From Liolophura sinensis (Eukaryota; Mollusca; Polyplacophora; Chitonida; Chitonidae), in contig NC_088305.1 in assembly GCF_032854445.1 (NCBI RefSeq), positions 30,344,628 to 30,408,627 of the forward strand: a stretch of 64,000 nt of DNA, read 5' to 3'. The position numbers and the translations under genes are program-made. The notes below the pieces were generated by a model. It had not been told where the DNA came from. It worked only from the letters and a program-made list of their open reading frames with translations, and ran no database searches. Positions 1-8,990 of the stretch are shown piece by piece (the first letter of the stretch is position 1; the number at the start of each line of letters is the position of its first letter).

Positions 1-58
1 TATCCAGAATTGCTGGACTTGTATATCCAGAATTGCTGGACTTGTATATCCAGAGTTC
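1..58. repeat. 23-bp tandem repeat, about 2.5 copies
   Basis: The window opens inside a short direct array whose unit starts TATCCAGAATTGCTGG and recurs every 23 bp. It probably continues to the left of the window. No gene is visible in it. Confidence 0.8.
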
Positions 59-451
59 CAAGCATATCTAGAAATTAGTACAATAAAGTAATTCTAAGAG
101 GTAATGACAAAAACTGAACACTTCTTCATACACAGACGTTGATAAGATGGAACAAACCAAAGAATACACCCGCTGATGTAAGAATGCGTGCCTATTACTG
201 CCCAGTCCCTTAGGGCTAAAGAGCCTGGTCATGCCGGTCTGTCCCGCCCGTCTATGTGGCCTGTTTCCATCTTTGTGACCGTCAAATCTCTGAATCTATA
301 TTCAAAGGTTTTCATGAAGTTTTTCTTGACATGATCATTGGGTCCTTTGCCGTTTCGGGTGTATTCTTGCATAACTTTGCATATTTACTAGCTTAATTTG
401 CGTACCGGCAACTATTGTCACCGTTGTAAACGCCATGTCGTTGTAACTGCC
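59..451. other. no gene recognised; flank of the 450-bp repeat
   Basis: I see no convincing coding or RNA feature here. The last 50 bp hold one good copy (about 431-448) of the GCCATGTCGTTGTAAC motif, which is tandemly repeated at 5011-5104 on the far side of the transposon-like unit. Confidence 0.5.
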
Positions 452-893
452 GGACACTGGCCCCCAATTACAACTCCGTTTTGTAGTTCTGTGAATTTTA
501 GGGTATAAAGTCTTTTTTTGCTCCCAGGCGTCCATTTTTGGTGCGCAGGTGCCATGGCTTGGTATTAAAATGCTGGAAACTGTCTAAACTTTGAGGAGGT
601 ATGAGCTTTTATTGATGAAAGTTTGAAATTCTGGTGAGAGGACACGAGGTGTGAGGTAGTGATGAGGCTGCGAGTGACGTCCCCTTGGCGTTGCTAGGCA
701 CGCCTCCCAGCTGCCGGCATGGAAAGGTTCAGATTTTGACGGTCAACCTATGTCAAGATTTTTATGGCTTGTTTCTCCCAGGCTGGGCCAGGTATGCACC
801 AAGGCTTATTGGCCACGGAATGTTTGGGACTGAGCTACAGCGCTAGACGTTAATATTGTCGCTTATGGAAAATTAATGGGGGTCCGAGGCCTG
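452..893 (+). repeat. left member of a 450-bp direct repeat pair
   Basis: This 442-bp block recurs in the same orientation at 4562-5011 with only scattered mismatches and small indels. Both start near GGACAC and end near GGGGTCCGAGGCCTG. Each copy also has weak inverted ends (CCCCCATTA near the start, TAATGGGGG near the end), so each could be a small non-autonomous transposon. Alternatively the pair are terminal direct repeats of one 4.5-kb element. No TG...CA LTR termini are present, and the family is not recognised. Confidence 0.85.
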
Positions 894-1143
894 TACTGAC
901 GAAGTCACCAAAATGTGAAAAGTGTCACTATGCGCTTAGATTTCGCAGCAGCCTGATAATTTTTGGTGGGTATGTCTGTGATGTGTTTTGCATTGATTGA
1001 GCCGTTTTATAGCTTCTTGGGTCTATTTATTTTCTGAAAATATCCATTTTGATGAAAAATCGGTAAAATGCTGTTCAGTGTAGGGTAGCATGTTTATAGG
1101 CATCCTGAAATGAACAACATGCAACGCTCTAGTATTCCTACGC
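894..1143. other. no gene recognised
   Basis: This AT-rich stretch separates the left direct repeat from the endonuclease remnant. An ATG-led frame starting at 1110 is compatible with being the original N-terminus of the downstream endonuclease, but it goes out of frame before the conserved part. Confidence 0.4.
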
Positions 1144-1543
1144 TTGAAAACGTTCAGAGCAGAAATTGCTGCAAAAATTGAAAGTTTCAGTGTTTATAGC
1201 GAAAACAGAGCCTGTCGAGTGTGGACTGGACCATTGACGAGGGATGGTCGATATGGCCTTGCCTCCTACAAAGACCCCGTCACACATCGATGGAAGAAGA
1301 GACATATCAGTAGACTTGTTTATATGGCCAGACAGGGGCTCTCACATTTAGATCCCAAGCTTGATTGTTCGCACGTGTGCCACAACACACGCTGTGTAAA
1401 TGTGGACCACATAAGCTTGGAAACCGCATGGTGTTAACAATAACAGACAGCGCTGTTGCAACGTAGGGCGCTGTCTCGGCCATGGGCAGTATGCAAGGTG
1501 CATGCCGTATTTAAGACTGAGCAGGTTGGTTTCCCCTCATTAA
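1144..1543 (+). pseudogene. His-Me finger / HNH-type endonuclease, frameshifted
   Basis: The conceptual product has the order expected of small zinc-bound His-Me finger nucleases: a CRVWTG stretch, an ISRLVYMA helix, then DCSHVCHNTRCVNVDHISLE with paired Cys/His residues and the catalytic-type Asp-His. The first frame stops at 1435-1437. The +1 frame carries the expected continuation, with an NNNR segment and further spaced Cys, through to TAA at 1541-1543. A single frameshift near 1424-1430 therefore breaks the gene. A poly(A) signal lies five bases past the second stop. The first codon in this frame is TTG, so the true start may lie upstream in another frame (ATG at 1110). It sits between the 450-bp direct repeats and is divergent from nothing obvious except the transposase on the opposite strand. 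Family assignment is from motif recognition only. Confidence 0.65.
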
Positions 1544-1547
1544 AAAT

Positions 1548-1553
1548 AATAAA
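1548..1553 (+). terminator. poly(A) signal AATAAA after endonuclease remnant
   Basis: AATAAA lies five bases past the second-frame stop of the endonuclease remnant. That supports this frame as the original C-terminus. Confidence 0.45.
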
Positions 1554-1836
1554 TAACAGATGTGTTTCAGGTTTTGCTCAATTTTCTGTTATCATTTTTT
1601 AATTTCTTTCATAAGCGACAACAGCAGTGACAAATTATATACAAAACTGGCGGTTACAAATATCTAGCGTATGTGTGATCTGTTGGGGTGTTGTCCAGTT
1701 GTCCCTTGGCATAATCAGTTTTCTCTTCTGGATTTGAAAGCCTGTACTCAATGTGCTCTCGGAGTTTTCTGGCTGTATTGCGGAGTGATCTCCCCCTTAA
1801 CTGTCTGTTGCTTCTTATAAGCCTTGTGGTACTGGT
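1554..1836. other. spacer between convergent genes; nothing recognised
   Basis: This AT-rich spacer lies between the 3' end of the plus-strand endonuclease remnant and the 3' end of the minus-strand transposase. I see no further feature. Confidence 0.4.
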
Positions 1837-3708
1837 TCACCCTTTCAATCTGTTGTGCTGTTTTCTCGCTCCTAGATGAAATACTGGCGCCGACAGCTTG
1901 GAGTTTGGCAGCCGTGGACTTGTCCTGGCATTGTTAAGTTTGTGGATTGTGGACGCCGCCCTTCCCTCCATATTTCTGCTGTAGTTTACATTCTTGGGCA
2001 AGGAGACGCTGAGTGATCTGTTGACAGCTTCGCATTTTTGAGTGCTGGTGTTCATCTGGAGACTGGCGCCGGCTGTCTCGCTCAACCTCATGTGCAGCAC
2101 TTCGGTCAATAGTTTCCTGTCGTTGTCATCCATGTTGATAGGGCAGAGTTTAGTGGTGGATAAAAACAGGGACCTCTCCCACCAGCTGCTGGTTTCCCCT
2201 CCGGAGCAAACCACACTGTTCCTGCGGCATTTGGAACAGTCCCCACCGTAACACCTGACCGTTGCATCCACAACCCTGGGTAGGTAAGTTTTTATTTTCC
2301 TCATGTCACCAATGTGCTCAGACATCAGTTGAGAAAATATCAAGCTACACCTGGCCTTAACATCCTGACTCAACACCTTCTGTGCTTTCTTCCTGGCTTC
2401 CCTCGTTCGGCCCTGTCCTTCGAACATGGCATCGCTGAATTTAGCCTGGTTACATTTCTTGAACTGGGATCTACCTAGGTGCGTGGGATCTGCTAACCGT
2501 TCGACATCCCACAGTGGCTCGACCAGTCGGATGCCGTCCTCCACTCCCTTGGCTGACCTGGAGTCGCCGTCCGTGGTTACGTACTTGGCTAAAACACCTT
2601 GCCTCGCCAATCCCTCGCCAATCTCGTTCCCCATATTATACTCGGACCAGGGGGCATGTGGGTTTGTGTTCGCTGTGCACTCCTCGTGTCCTCCAGGGCA
2701 CTTTACTTGGAAGCCTTTTCCTCTCAGCCAGGCTCCAGTGCAACACAATTTATTCTTCAGTGCTGCGGAGACAATATATTGCTTGTCTGTTGATGTCTCC
2801 GCAGCCAGTGAAATGGCTTGTGAAGCATTCTGGCCCGGTTTCTTGGGACTGGTTATGGTAATGCTGTTGTAGCGAGTGTCTGCGGCCAGATCTATTGTGC
2901 TGTCATCCTCTCCTCTTTGCCTTTTGTATGCCTTTACCTCTTCCACCTTATTTGCCATATCCTCTCTGTTCAGCTTTGCGATTACAGATGCGACATGGTT
3001 TGCAGTGCGATGCATGTTCCTACGAGTGGCAGGCGGCACGTCCATCGCTACAAATAGGAGTCTGGCTCGGGTGTTCCCCATTGGTGTGTCCTGGAGGCCT
3101 ACTTGAAGAGCTTGGTTCACCGCCGCAGCTTTTTGGCCAGGTCTGTTGCATTCTACCTCTTTGTAGAATTTGTGGCAGCCAAATACATAGTCACAGTCAC
3201 AGCACTTAAAACTGAACGCCCAGGGTAAACCCCATTTTTTCTCTGCAGCTATCTCTAACCTGGGCAGTGGACAGTGGTCCTTGGTCTCACTGTGCTCAAG
3301 CATAACTTTGTTCCATGTACACACCATTTTCTGTATATCTATGAGTCGCATTCCTTCAGCAGCCCATTCCCGCTCATGTGTATCTCTGTCTGATCCAGAT
3401 GTGGAATCTACCTTGCACCGTCTTGGCCGCTGTATTCTCTTTGTGTCAGGCTGGTGTGTTCTTACAGCCTCCTGATTGGGCTGGAAATCTGTGTCCATCA
3501 AGGAACACCCAGGCACAGGATTCAGCATGTCTGTAACTGCTGACAGGTTATTTGAGCGATCCTGGGCCTTTCCAGCTTGAAATCTAGACTGTTTCCTCTT
3601 TCTGTCTCCCTTCATGGTGTTTTGGGGTAGATTGTTTGCCTTGTTAACTGTCAGACTGGCCAATATAGGTGTACTTGGTGGCTGCCTGATTGGAAATGTT
3701 AAATTCAT
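1837..3708 (-). CDS. DDE transposase, Mutator-like, intact 623 codons
   Basis: An uninterrupted ATG-to-stop frame on the minus strand encodes 623 residues. The first 110 residues are basic and low complexity (possible DNA-binding/nuclear localisation). A Cys cluster (C169, C170, C172, C178) looks zinc-binding. The candidate catalytic core has Asp277 in ADTRYNS, Asp380/Asp382 in TTDGDS and Glu560 in KCEAVN, with a second Cys cluster (C486, C491, C494, C501) before the Glu. This order fits the Mutator-like transposase families common in invertebrates, whose enzymes cut and paste DNA. No introns are apparent. Upstream, TTTTAAAAG at about 3893-3901 could be a TATA-like element. The gene lies between 450-bp direct repeats, which is odd because Mutator elements normally have inverted termini. 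An intact frame suggests recent activity or selection; activity itself cannot be seen from sequence. Confidence 0.75.
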   Translation of the reverse strand: MNLTFPIRQPPSTPILASLTVNKANNLPQNTMKGDRKRKQSRFQAGKAQDRSNNLSAVTDMLNPVPGCSLMDTDFQPNQEAVRTHQPDTKRIQRPRRCKVDSTSGSDRDTHEREWAAEGMRLIDIQKMVCTWNKVMLEHSETKDHCPLPRLEIAAEKKWGLPWAFSFKCCDCDYVFGCHKFYKEVECNRPGQKAAAVNQALQVGLQDTPMGNTRARLLFVAMDVPPATRRNMHRTANHVASVIAKLNREDMANKVEEVKAYKRQRGEDDSTIDLAADTRYNSITITSPKKPGQNASQAISLAAETSTDKQYIVSAALKNKLCCTGAWLRGKGFQVKCPGGHEECTANTNPHAPWSEYNMGNEIGEGLARQGVLAKYVTTDGDSRSAKGVEDGIRLVEPLWDVERLADPTHLGRSQFKKCNQAKFSDAMFEGQGRTREARKKAQKVLSQDVKARCSLIFSQLMSEHIGDMRKIKTYLPRVVDATVRCYGGDCSKCRRNSVVCSGGETSSWWERSLFLSTTKLCPINMDDNDRKLLTEVLHMRLSETAGASLQMNTSTQKCEAVNRSLSVSLPKNVNYSRNMEGRAASTIHKLNNARTSPRLPNSKLSAPVFHLGARKQHNRLKG

Positions 3709-4561
3709 GTTTTTCCTCTCTGTTTATCTGTTGTAGATGCCAATGTGACACCCTTTGATGTGACTGTGCAGAGTAATAACCTGCTGTGAGACAACAGCAA
3801 TGGTGCAGGGAGGTTTTTGCATGGTGAGCTGGTCAGCCAATCAGCAGTCATGGGGGAGAAGGGCGGGGGGGGAGTGCCTGGCTTGGTGGTCTTTTAAAAG
3901 GTTTCATCATGTTATTCAAAGGGGAACTGGGATACTAGTCTTTTCTTAAGTCCTATCCACTGAAAAAGTGCCTGTGAGCAGGTCTTCATCACAAGCATTA
4001 TTCTTGCTTTGATTTTGGTCACAAATGATTGTTCCGAAATTGTGACAATCCGCTTTGATACCCCCTACCACACTGTCAGTCAATTTTTTTCACATAGTTG
4101 CTCATGTAAATGTCTTATATTTTGACATTTAATTGTCAGATAAATTGCCTATATTTTGATGTATGCTTTGACACTTTTGGCTTGTAACTTTGATATTTAA
4201 AGCTGCTCTGAGTAGAAAAGTCTTCTTAAAAATGTATATTTCTCTAAATGGTTGCTTTTGAAAAGTCTAAAGTGCTTTGTCAATGTGATTTTTTTAACTT
4301 TTCATGCAGATAAACATCTTGTCTTTCCAAAGCAGTTGACCTGATGGAGATATCTTGACCGGTATATGCACTGCAAAGTTTCAAAGTTTACCCTTCAGAG
4401 TTTTTTTACCCTGAAAAAAAGACACATCTCCAAGAAGGGGGTACTCCAACTCCAAACTTTCTGCATGTATCAAGCCCTAATTTTGCCTGTGAGGTTCAGA
4501 AGTGTCAGGAATTATGTGGTGCGAAAATTATTGATTTTGAAAAAAGTTGGCTGATGTGATA
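3709..4561. other. upstream region of the transposase; no gene recognised
   Basis: This AT-rich region lies 5' of the minus-strand transposase. A TATA-like TTTTAAAAG at about 3893-3901 is the only candidate promoter element. The remainder shows T-rich tracts and no credible coding frame. Confidence 0.45.
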
Positions 4562-5011
4562 GGACACAGACCCCCATTACAACTTCCGTTTTTCTACGAT
4601 TGTAGTTCTGTGAATTTGAGGGTATAAAGTCTTTTTTTGCTCCCAGGCGTCCATTTTTGGTGCGCAGGTGCATGCTTGGTATTAAAATGCTAGAAACTGT
4701 CTAAACTTTGAGGAGGTATGAGCTTTTATTGATGAAAGTTTGAAATTCTGGGTGAGAGGACACAAGGTGTGAGGTAGTGATGAGGCTGCGAGTGACGTCC
4801 CCTTGGCGTTGCTAGGCACGCCTCCCAGCTGCCGGCATGGAAAGGTCCAGATTTTGACGGTCAACCTATGTCAAGATTTTTATGGCTTGTTTCTCCCAGG
4901 CTAGGCCAGGTATGCACCAAAGCTTATTGGCCACGGAATGTTTGGGACTGAGCTACAGCGCTAGACGTTAACATTGTCGCTTATGGAAAATTAATGGGGG
5001 TCCGAGGCCTG
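4562..5011 (+). repeat. right member of the 450-bp direct repeat pair
   Basis: This is the direct-oriented partner of 452-893, nearly identical over its whole length, including the GCGAGTGACGTCCCCTTGGC core and the GGGGTCCGAGGCCTG end. High similarity implies recent duplication, or insertion as one unit. It is followed immediately by a 17-bp minisatellite. Confidence 0.85.
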
Positions 5012-5104
5012 CCATGTCGTTGTAACCGCCATGTCGTTGTAACCGTCATGTCGTTGTAACTGCCATGTCGTTGTAACCGCGTGTCGTTCTAACCGCCATG
5101 TCGT
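5011..5104. repeat. 17-bp minisatellite, about 5.5 copies
   Basis: The unit GCCATGTCGTTGTAACC repeats every 17 bp with minor variation, directly abutting the right direct repeat. A partial copy lies just outside the left direct repeat (about 431-448). Both outer borders of the 4.5-kb unit thus carry the same motif. Confidence 0.85.
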
Positions 5105-6344
5105 TACGGAAAGGACATTTTCTTCCCATTGTACCGATTTTCCCCGGAATGACACAATAACGCCACTGTCGAGCTTGTCTCCTGACATACACAAGCATGT
5201 GACTTTCCTGTACAGTAGCATTGTTAAAGGTAGGTGTTACCAAAGCTTAACCTTGTTTTCGTACTTGCAACAGGCGATGTTATCTCAGCATAGCCTCTAG
5301 GCACTTCACTTGGAAAGGTTTATAAAGGGCCAGACAATTTCTTGCGTCGTCAAGGTCAAACCATTTTCTTTTGCGACCTACAATAGTAGTTGTATCATCC
5401 CGTATAAACTGTTTCATATGGAGCCGTTGAAAGACTAAAGGTAAGAAAAATTTCTGAGCGGAATAATAACACAGAAACTGTAAGTGTTACGCATGATTGT
5501 TGTTAACAAACAGTTTTGAATTCGTACTTCTCTTGTTCCAAAAGTCGTATAAAATCCTACTGTGACTTCTCAAAAATGCTGGGCAACTTCTGCTGACATT
5601 AATTTACTGATGACCTGTCTCGACCTGCTAGTGCAGGCACGACATATTTTCCTTCAAAAACTTATTAAGTTCATAAGCTTTCAGTTCCTCAACTTTTTCC
5701 ATCGTTCATTTGCTCCAAAATAAGTCTTAGTGAAGTTTTCCTTCAGAAACCTGTATTATAGTATATGTGATTAAAAAGAGTTGCCTTACATTTCTGACTA
5801 GTCACGTGGGACAGTAGGACTGTTTTTACCATTACTGATGAAAGAGTTTGAAATCAAAAATCCCCTGTTAAGCCGTGTGCAAGACGACCACATAAATTCG
5901 TGATCTTGAGATCACTATGAGGTATTTTCTCTCTTAAAAGTTTGTTTCATACCAGTGTACGGTTTAATACGTATATGGACTAGGGAGCAGTATACTGGTG
6001 CTTGCATCCCAGAAGTCATCGACCGGGCACTTGTCATTTTCAAGACACCCGTACCACCAGAGCTTGTATAGCCATAAATCACTAATTTAAATCCCCTGAA
6101 TGTCACGACACCAGCGTCACAAGGAGAAGGAAATGAGCTAAACTATGGGTCAGTCAAATTATCTACGAATAGATGCACGAACCCAATCGTTCCGACTCTG
6201 GCCAAGTATTCAACAGCTGTACAACACCAAGAGAAAACACCCAAGTCCGTTCTCGTCTGCTGGCATCCTGAAACAAGATGTGATAGATAATGTGATTGAA
6301 GTTTGCATAGTATGAAGGTATAACCAAAGATTGCTCAACTCTTA
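5105..6344. other. 1.2 kb without recognisable gene
   Basis: I examined both strands and found only short unsupported frames. No repeat family was recognised. Confidence 0.4.
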
Positions 6345-6597
6345 CGTATTTATTCATTGACGGGTATTGTACGCCGTGCTCGACAAAATGTCACTTATAC
6401 AGCGGCGGACAACATTAGGATGGCAGGAAACAGGGTTAACCTACGACCATCATCAGGTTGTTGGCAGGCCGTCCCAAGCCCGAGAGGAGGGGAGACCAGC
6501 AAAACCTGGACTTGAACTCACTGCGACCGCATTGGTAAGAGGCTTCAGGGTCACTGGTATGTGCTAGCACGTTAACTATAACGCCGCGGAAGCCCCA
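6345..6597 (-). mobile_element. tRNA-derived SINE, near full length
   Basis: Read on the minus strand, this copy has a tRNA-like head with a B-box-like GTTCAAGTCC, a conserved body (CCTGCCAACAACCTG, then AAGTGACATTTTGTCGAG) and a tail towards GTCAATGAATAAATA. The same body and tail occur in at least 15 other places in this window, many ending in ATAAATAAAT. This is one of the most complete copies. Confidence 0.85.
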
Positions 6598-6660
6598 TGT
6601 TGAAGTTTAAGTAAAACGAAACAAGTACCGGTATAGATATTAGGCCAACGGCCCACAGGA

Positions 6661-7101
6661 TCAAAGAAAATGGACAGTTTTCCCAGTCTTCATAGTTTTC
6701 ATTACATTTAAGATAGAGGTGTTCGTTGTGATAGCGGTGTAATCAGTCATCCAATAATGAGACCACTTCCGCTTGACCAATAAAGTCGCACTCCCATCGT
6801 GTTCGGCTGCACTACTGTCGTGTTTGGCTGCACTCCCGTCGGGTTGGGCTTCATTCACGTCGAGTTCGACTGCACTCACGTCGTGTTTGGCTGTACTCTC
6901 GTCTTGTTTGTCTGCGCTCAAGTTTTGTTTGTTCACATTTGTGTCGTTTTCAGCCACACTCCAGTCGTGATCGGCCACATTCCAGTTGCGTTCTAACGCA
7001 TTCTCGTCGTGTTTAGATGCACTCTCGTCGTAATCAACCTCACCAGTCGACGTTTTGATATAACTAACTTTTCTGTACTTTACAACGCTCACACTGTTCA
7101 T
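6661..7101 (-). CDS. hypothetical heptad-repeat protein, 146 aa
   Basis: An ATG-initiated minus-strand frame contains about 12 tandem 7-residue units of the type SAAKHDx, matching a 21-bp DNA period at about 6785-7030. The DNA copies are strongly diverged, yet this frame has no stop, and the last unit position is nearly always Asp or Asn. The product would be acidic, hydrophilic and without signal peptide or membrane segment. Residues after the repeats are unremarkable. No family is recognised and no splice or poly(A) context was identified. It may be a decayed minisatellite that is open by chance, since two plus-strand frames are also partly open over it. Confidence 0.3.
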   Translation of the reverse strand: MNSVSVVKYRKVSYIKTSTGEVDYDESASKHDENALERNWNVADHDWSVAENDTNVNKQNLSADKQDESTAKHDVSAVELDVNEAQPDGSAAKHDSSAAEHDGSATLLVKRKWSHYWMTDYTAITTNTSILNVMKTMKTGKTVHFL

Positions 7102-7257
7102 GGGGGCTTCGTGACAATAAGCAGTCAGAGACCTTTGTGTGGCCAGTTGCGCAATCTAAGGTTTGTTGCATAATCTAGGACAACTTGCTTGCTCCCATTA
7201 TGGTCCAGGTGCATATCAGTACGTCAGACGTGTGAAAGCTCATCAGGAAGGTCGGGT

Positions 7258-7382
7258 GTTTTACCCCGGGCACTCCGGTTTCCTCCACCCATAAAACTGA
7301 ACAACATCGTATAACTTGAAAATTCTTGAGTCTTGAATTAAAAAACACTCAAATAAATAAAGGTAAATAAATAAATAAATAC
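7258..7382 (+). mobile_element. degenerate SINE copy (3' part)
   Basis: The block contains the family landmarks CGGTTTCCTCC, AAAATTCTTGAGT and an AAATAAATAAAT tail in the order of the SINE body and tail, but it is heavily mutated. The head is absent. Confidence 0.6.
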
Positions 7383-7922
7383 ACTTTGCAACAGCATACA
7401 CTTGTTGCATCAGTCCGTCTTCGAAGGGTCGTCTGTTAAGCTTCTGTAAGGGGGTCACATCTCAAAACTACGATTTCAGGATGTATACAGACCATAGAGG
7501 AACATATTGCAATACGGGTGATGTAAATACTCGCCTTGCCACAAGAAGACATAGTGTATGTCCATAAGACACTGTATATGTCCACATACCAAATGACTCC
7601 GGGTCGTCATATGGTTGAAAGATTGTTTATTATGTGAAAACCTGGTTGTCAAGTCCGCTGAGGTAGCACCTCACTTATGTATAGACTGACGTACAGTTAG
7701 GTATGAAAAATGACCTCTGCCAACATTCTATGATATATGGAGGCCGGGTGAGGATCGCAGATGTCTGCAGAAACATGTCTGCAAACCCGTTGAACTCGTT
7801 TTCTTTTGATGTTGAATCGGTTTATTTTAAGTTTGAGCTAAAATAAAAACTAAAAAAAATTGTGATAAAATAGTAATAGAAAAAATATTGATAAAAGCAA
7901 GGCTAACGATAAACTTTCTCAC
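7383..7922. other. probable intronic or intergenic; nothing recognised
   Basis: This stretch lies just 3' (on the minus strand) of the Nudix exon donor, so it would be intron of that gene. I could not find the next exon in it. Confidence 0.4.
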
Positions 7923-8078
7923 TTCTACGATTCCATGGCGGCCGATCACGTGACCTCTGATCCCTGCTTCCTCGTAGGCCTCTCTCAGGGCCGCGCTCTC
8001 CGGATCCTCCCAGGGTTCCACCCCTCCCCCGGGCATTACCCACTTGTCCGAATCTATTGTACTGGAAACCAAGAGAAC
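7923..8078 (-). CDS. internal exon of a Nudix hydrolase (DIPP / NUDT3-NUDT4-like)
   Basis: The minus-strand exon is 156 bp (52 codons, phase 0 at both ends). It follows a pyrimidine-rich tract ending in CAG (AG at 8080-8079) and is followed by a GTGAGA donor (from 7922). It encodes VLLVSS at its start, then the Nudix box GGGVEPWEDPESAALREAYE continuing EAGI, which keeps the Gly, Glu, Arg-Glu and Glu-Glu metal-binding positions. Wording and exon limits resemble the second exon of diphosphoinositol polyphosphate phosphohydrolases, which remove beta-phosphates from inositol pyrophosphates and also cleave dinucleoside polyphosphates. The first exon (to the right) and later exons (to the left) were not found in this window, so they may be distant, or this may be a lone duplicated exon. 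The box is intact and the exon looks under constraint. Confidence 0.8.
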
Positions 8079-8302
8079 CTGGACGAAAAAAAACATAAAG
8101 AAATATTTGTAAACTGATACTGACTGTGATTTCCAATAAACTTAACAATGTTGATCACTTACTGCTACCAACGCATCCGATTAATGATCACATGACACAG
8201 CAAGATGGCTATGTATTAGTATATTATTATTACATACTATTATGCATGGACAATTAGAGATACACATACATTTCTTACATTTACAACCGTCTGTTGTATT
8301 TC

Positions 8303-8410
8303 TTAATATTTCATTTATTTATTTGATTGGCGTTTTACGCCGTACTCAAGAATATTCCACTTACACGAGGGAGGAAGGAAACCGGGCATAGCACGGGGAA
8401 AATCAAGATA
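8303..8410 (-). mobile_element. SINE fragment (tail and part of body)
   Basis: It reads TTTATTTATTTGATTGGCG, then ACGCCGTACTCAAGAATATT and GGAAACCGGGCA, the reverse of the family body and tail. It is truncated before the tRNA-like head. Confidence 0.8.
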
Positions 8411-8990
8411 CGCAAGTTCCAGGCTAAAGAGCTACTTATTTTTAACCAAAAGATCACAAATGGCTTCTGATATCACAGCTCTGACGTAATGTTCACAAGC
8501 CCAATATCGGACCCTTCAGAACAGGGAATATCCTTGATGTCATGAAAATTTCTCTGACGTCGGGCAAGTGCTGGAATCCTGTTTCGGTGTCAATACACGC
8601 ACCTTGCAGATACCAAAGTATTGATTACGTTCACCAGTCTGGCTTGGTTGTATTCATTCACAGTCATAACATCAGGCCTGGCCTGATGTCGTGTCGTTTA
8701 CACATAACTGCTGGTTTGCATTGGCTGGAGTCAGACGTTTTAGCGAAAGATAGAAATGGCGGATCAGAGGAACTGGAGACAGAGGAAATATTTATCACCA
8801 CGTGAAAAAAGTGTCACGTAGTCCATGCCCTTCATGTAGGACATAACGTAGTTTGACACTCCGTATCCTGGTGTATCTTTTCCGCCCTTACCGTAATGCG
8901 GAATGTATTCTCTGACACTCTTCCTTATTTCAGAACATTTCAAAGCACAGTTACTCTTTATAACCGCGTATATGTTGCTGTTTGATGACA
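8411..8990. other. no gene recognised
   Basis: There is only unsupported short coding potential. I see no repeat family match in this stretch. Confidence 0.4.

Noticed and set aside
2426-3475. Plus-strand frames of 60-150 codons opposite the transposase
   Set aside because: They are antisense shadows of the intact minus-strand gene.
452-5011. LTR retrotransposon with 450-bp LTRs
   Set aside because: There are no TG...CA ends, primer-binding site, polypurine tract, gag or reverse transcriptase; the interior is a DDE transposase and a nuclease.
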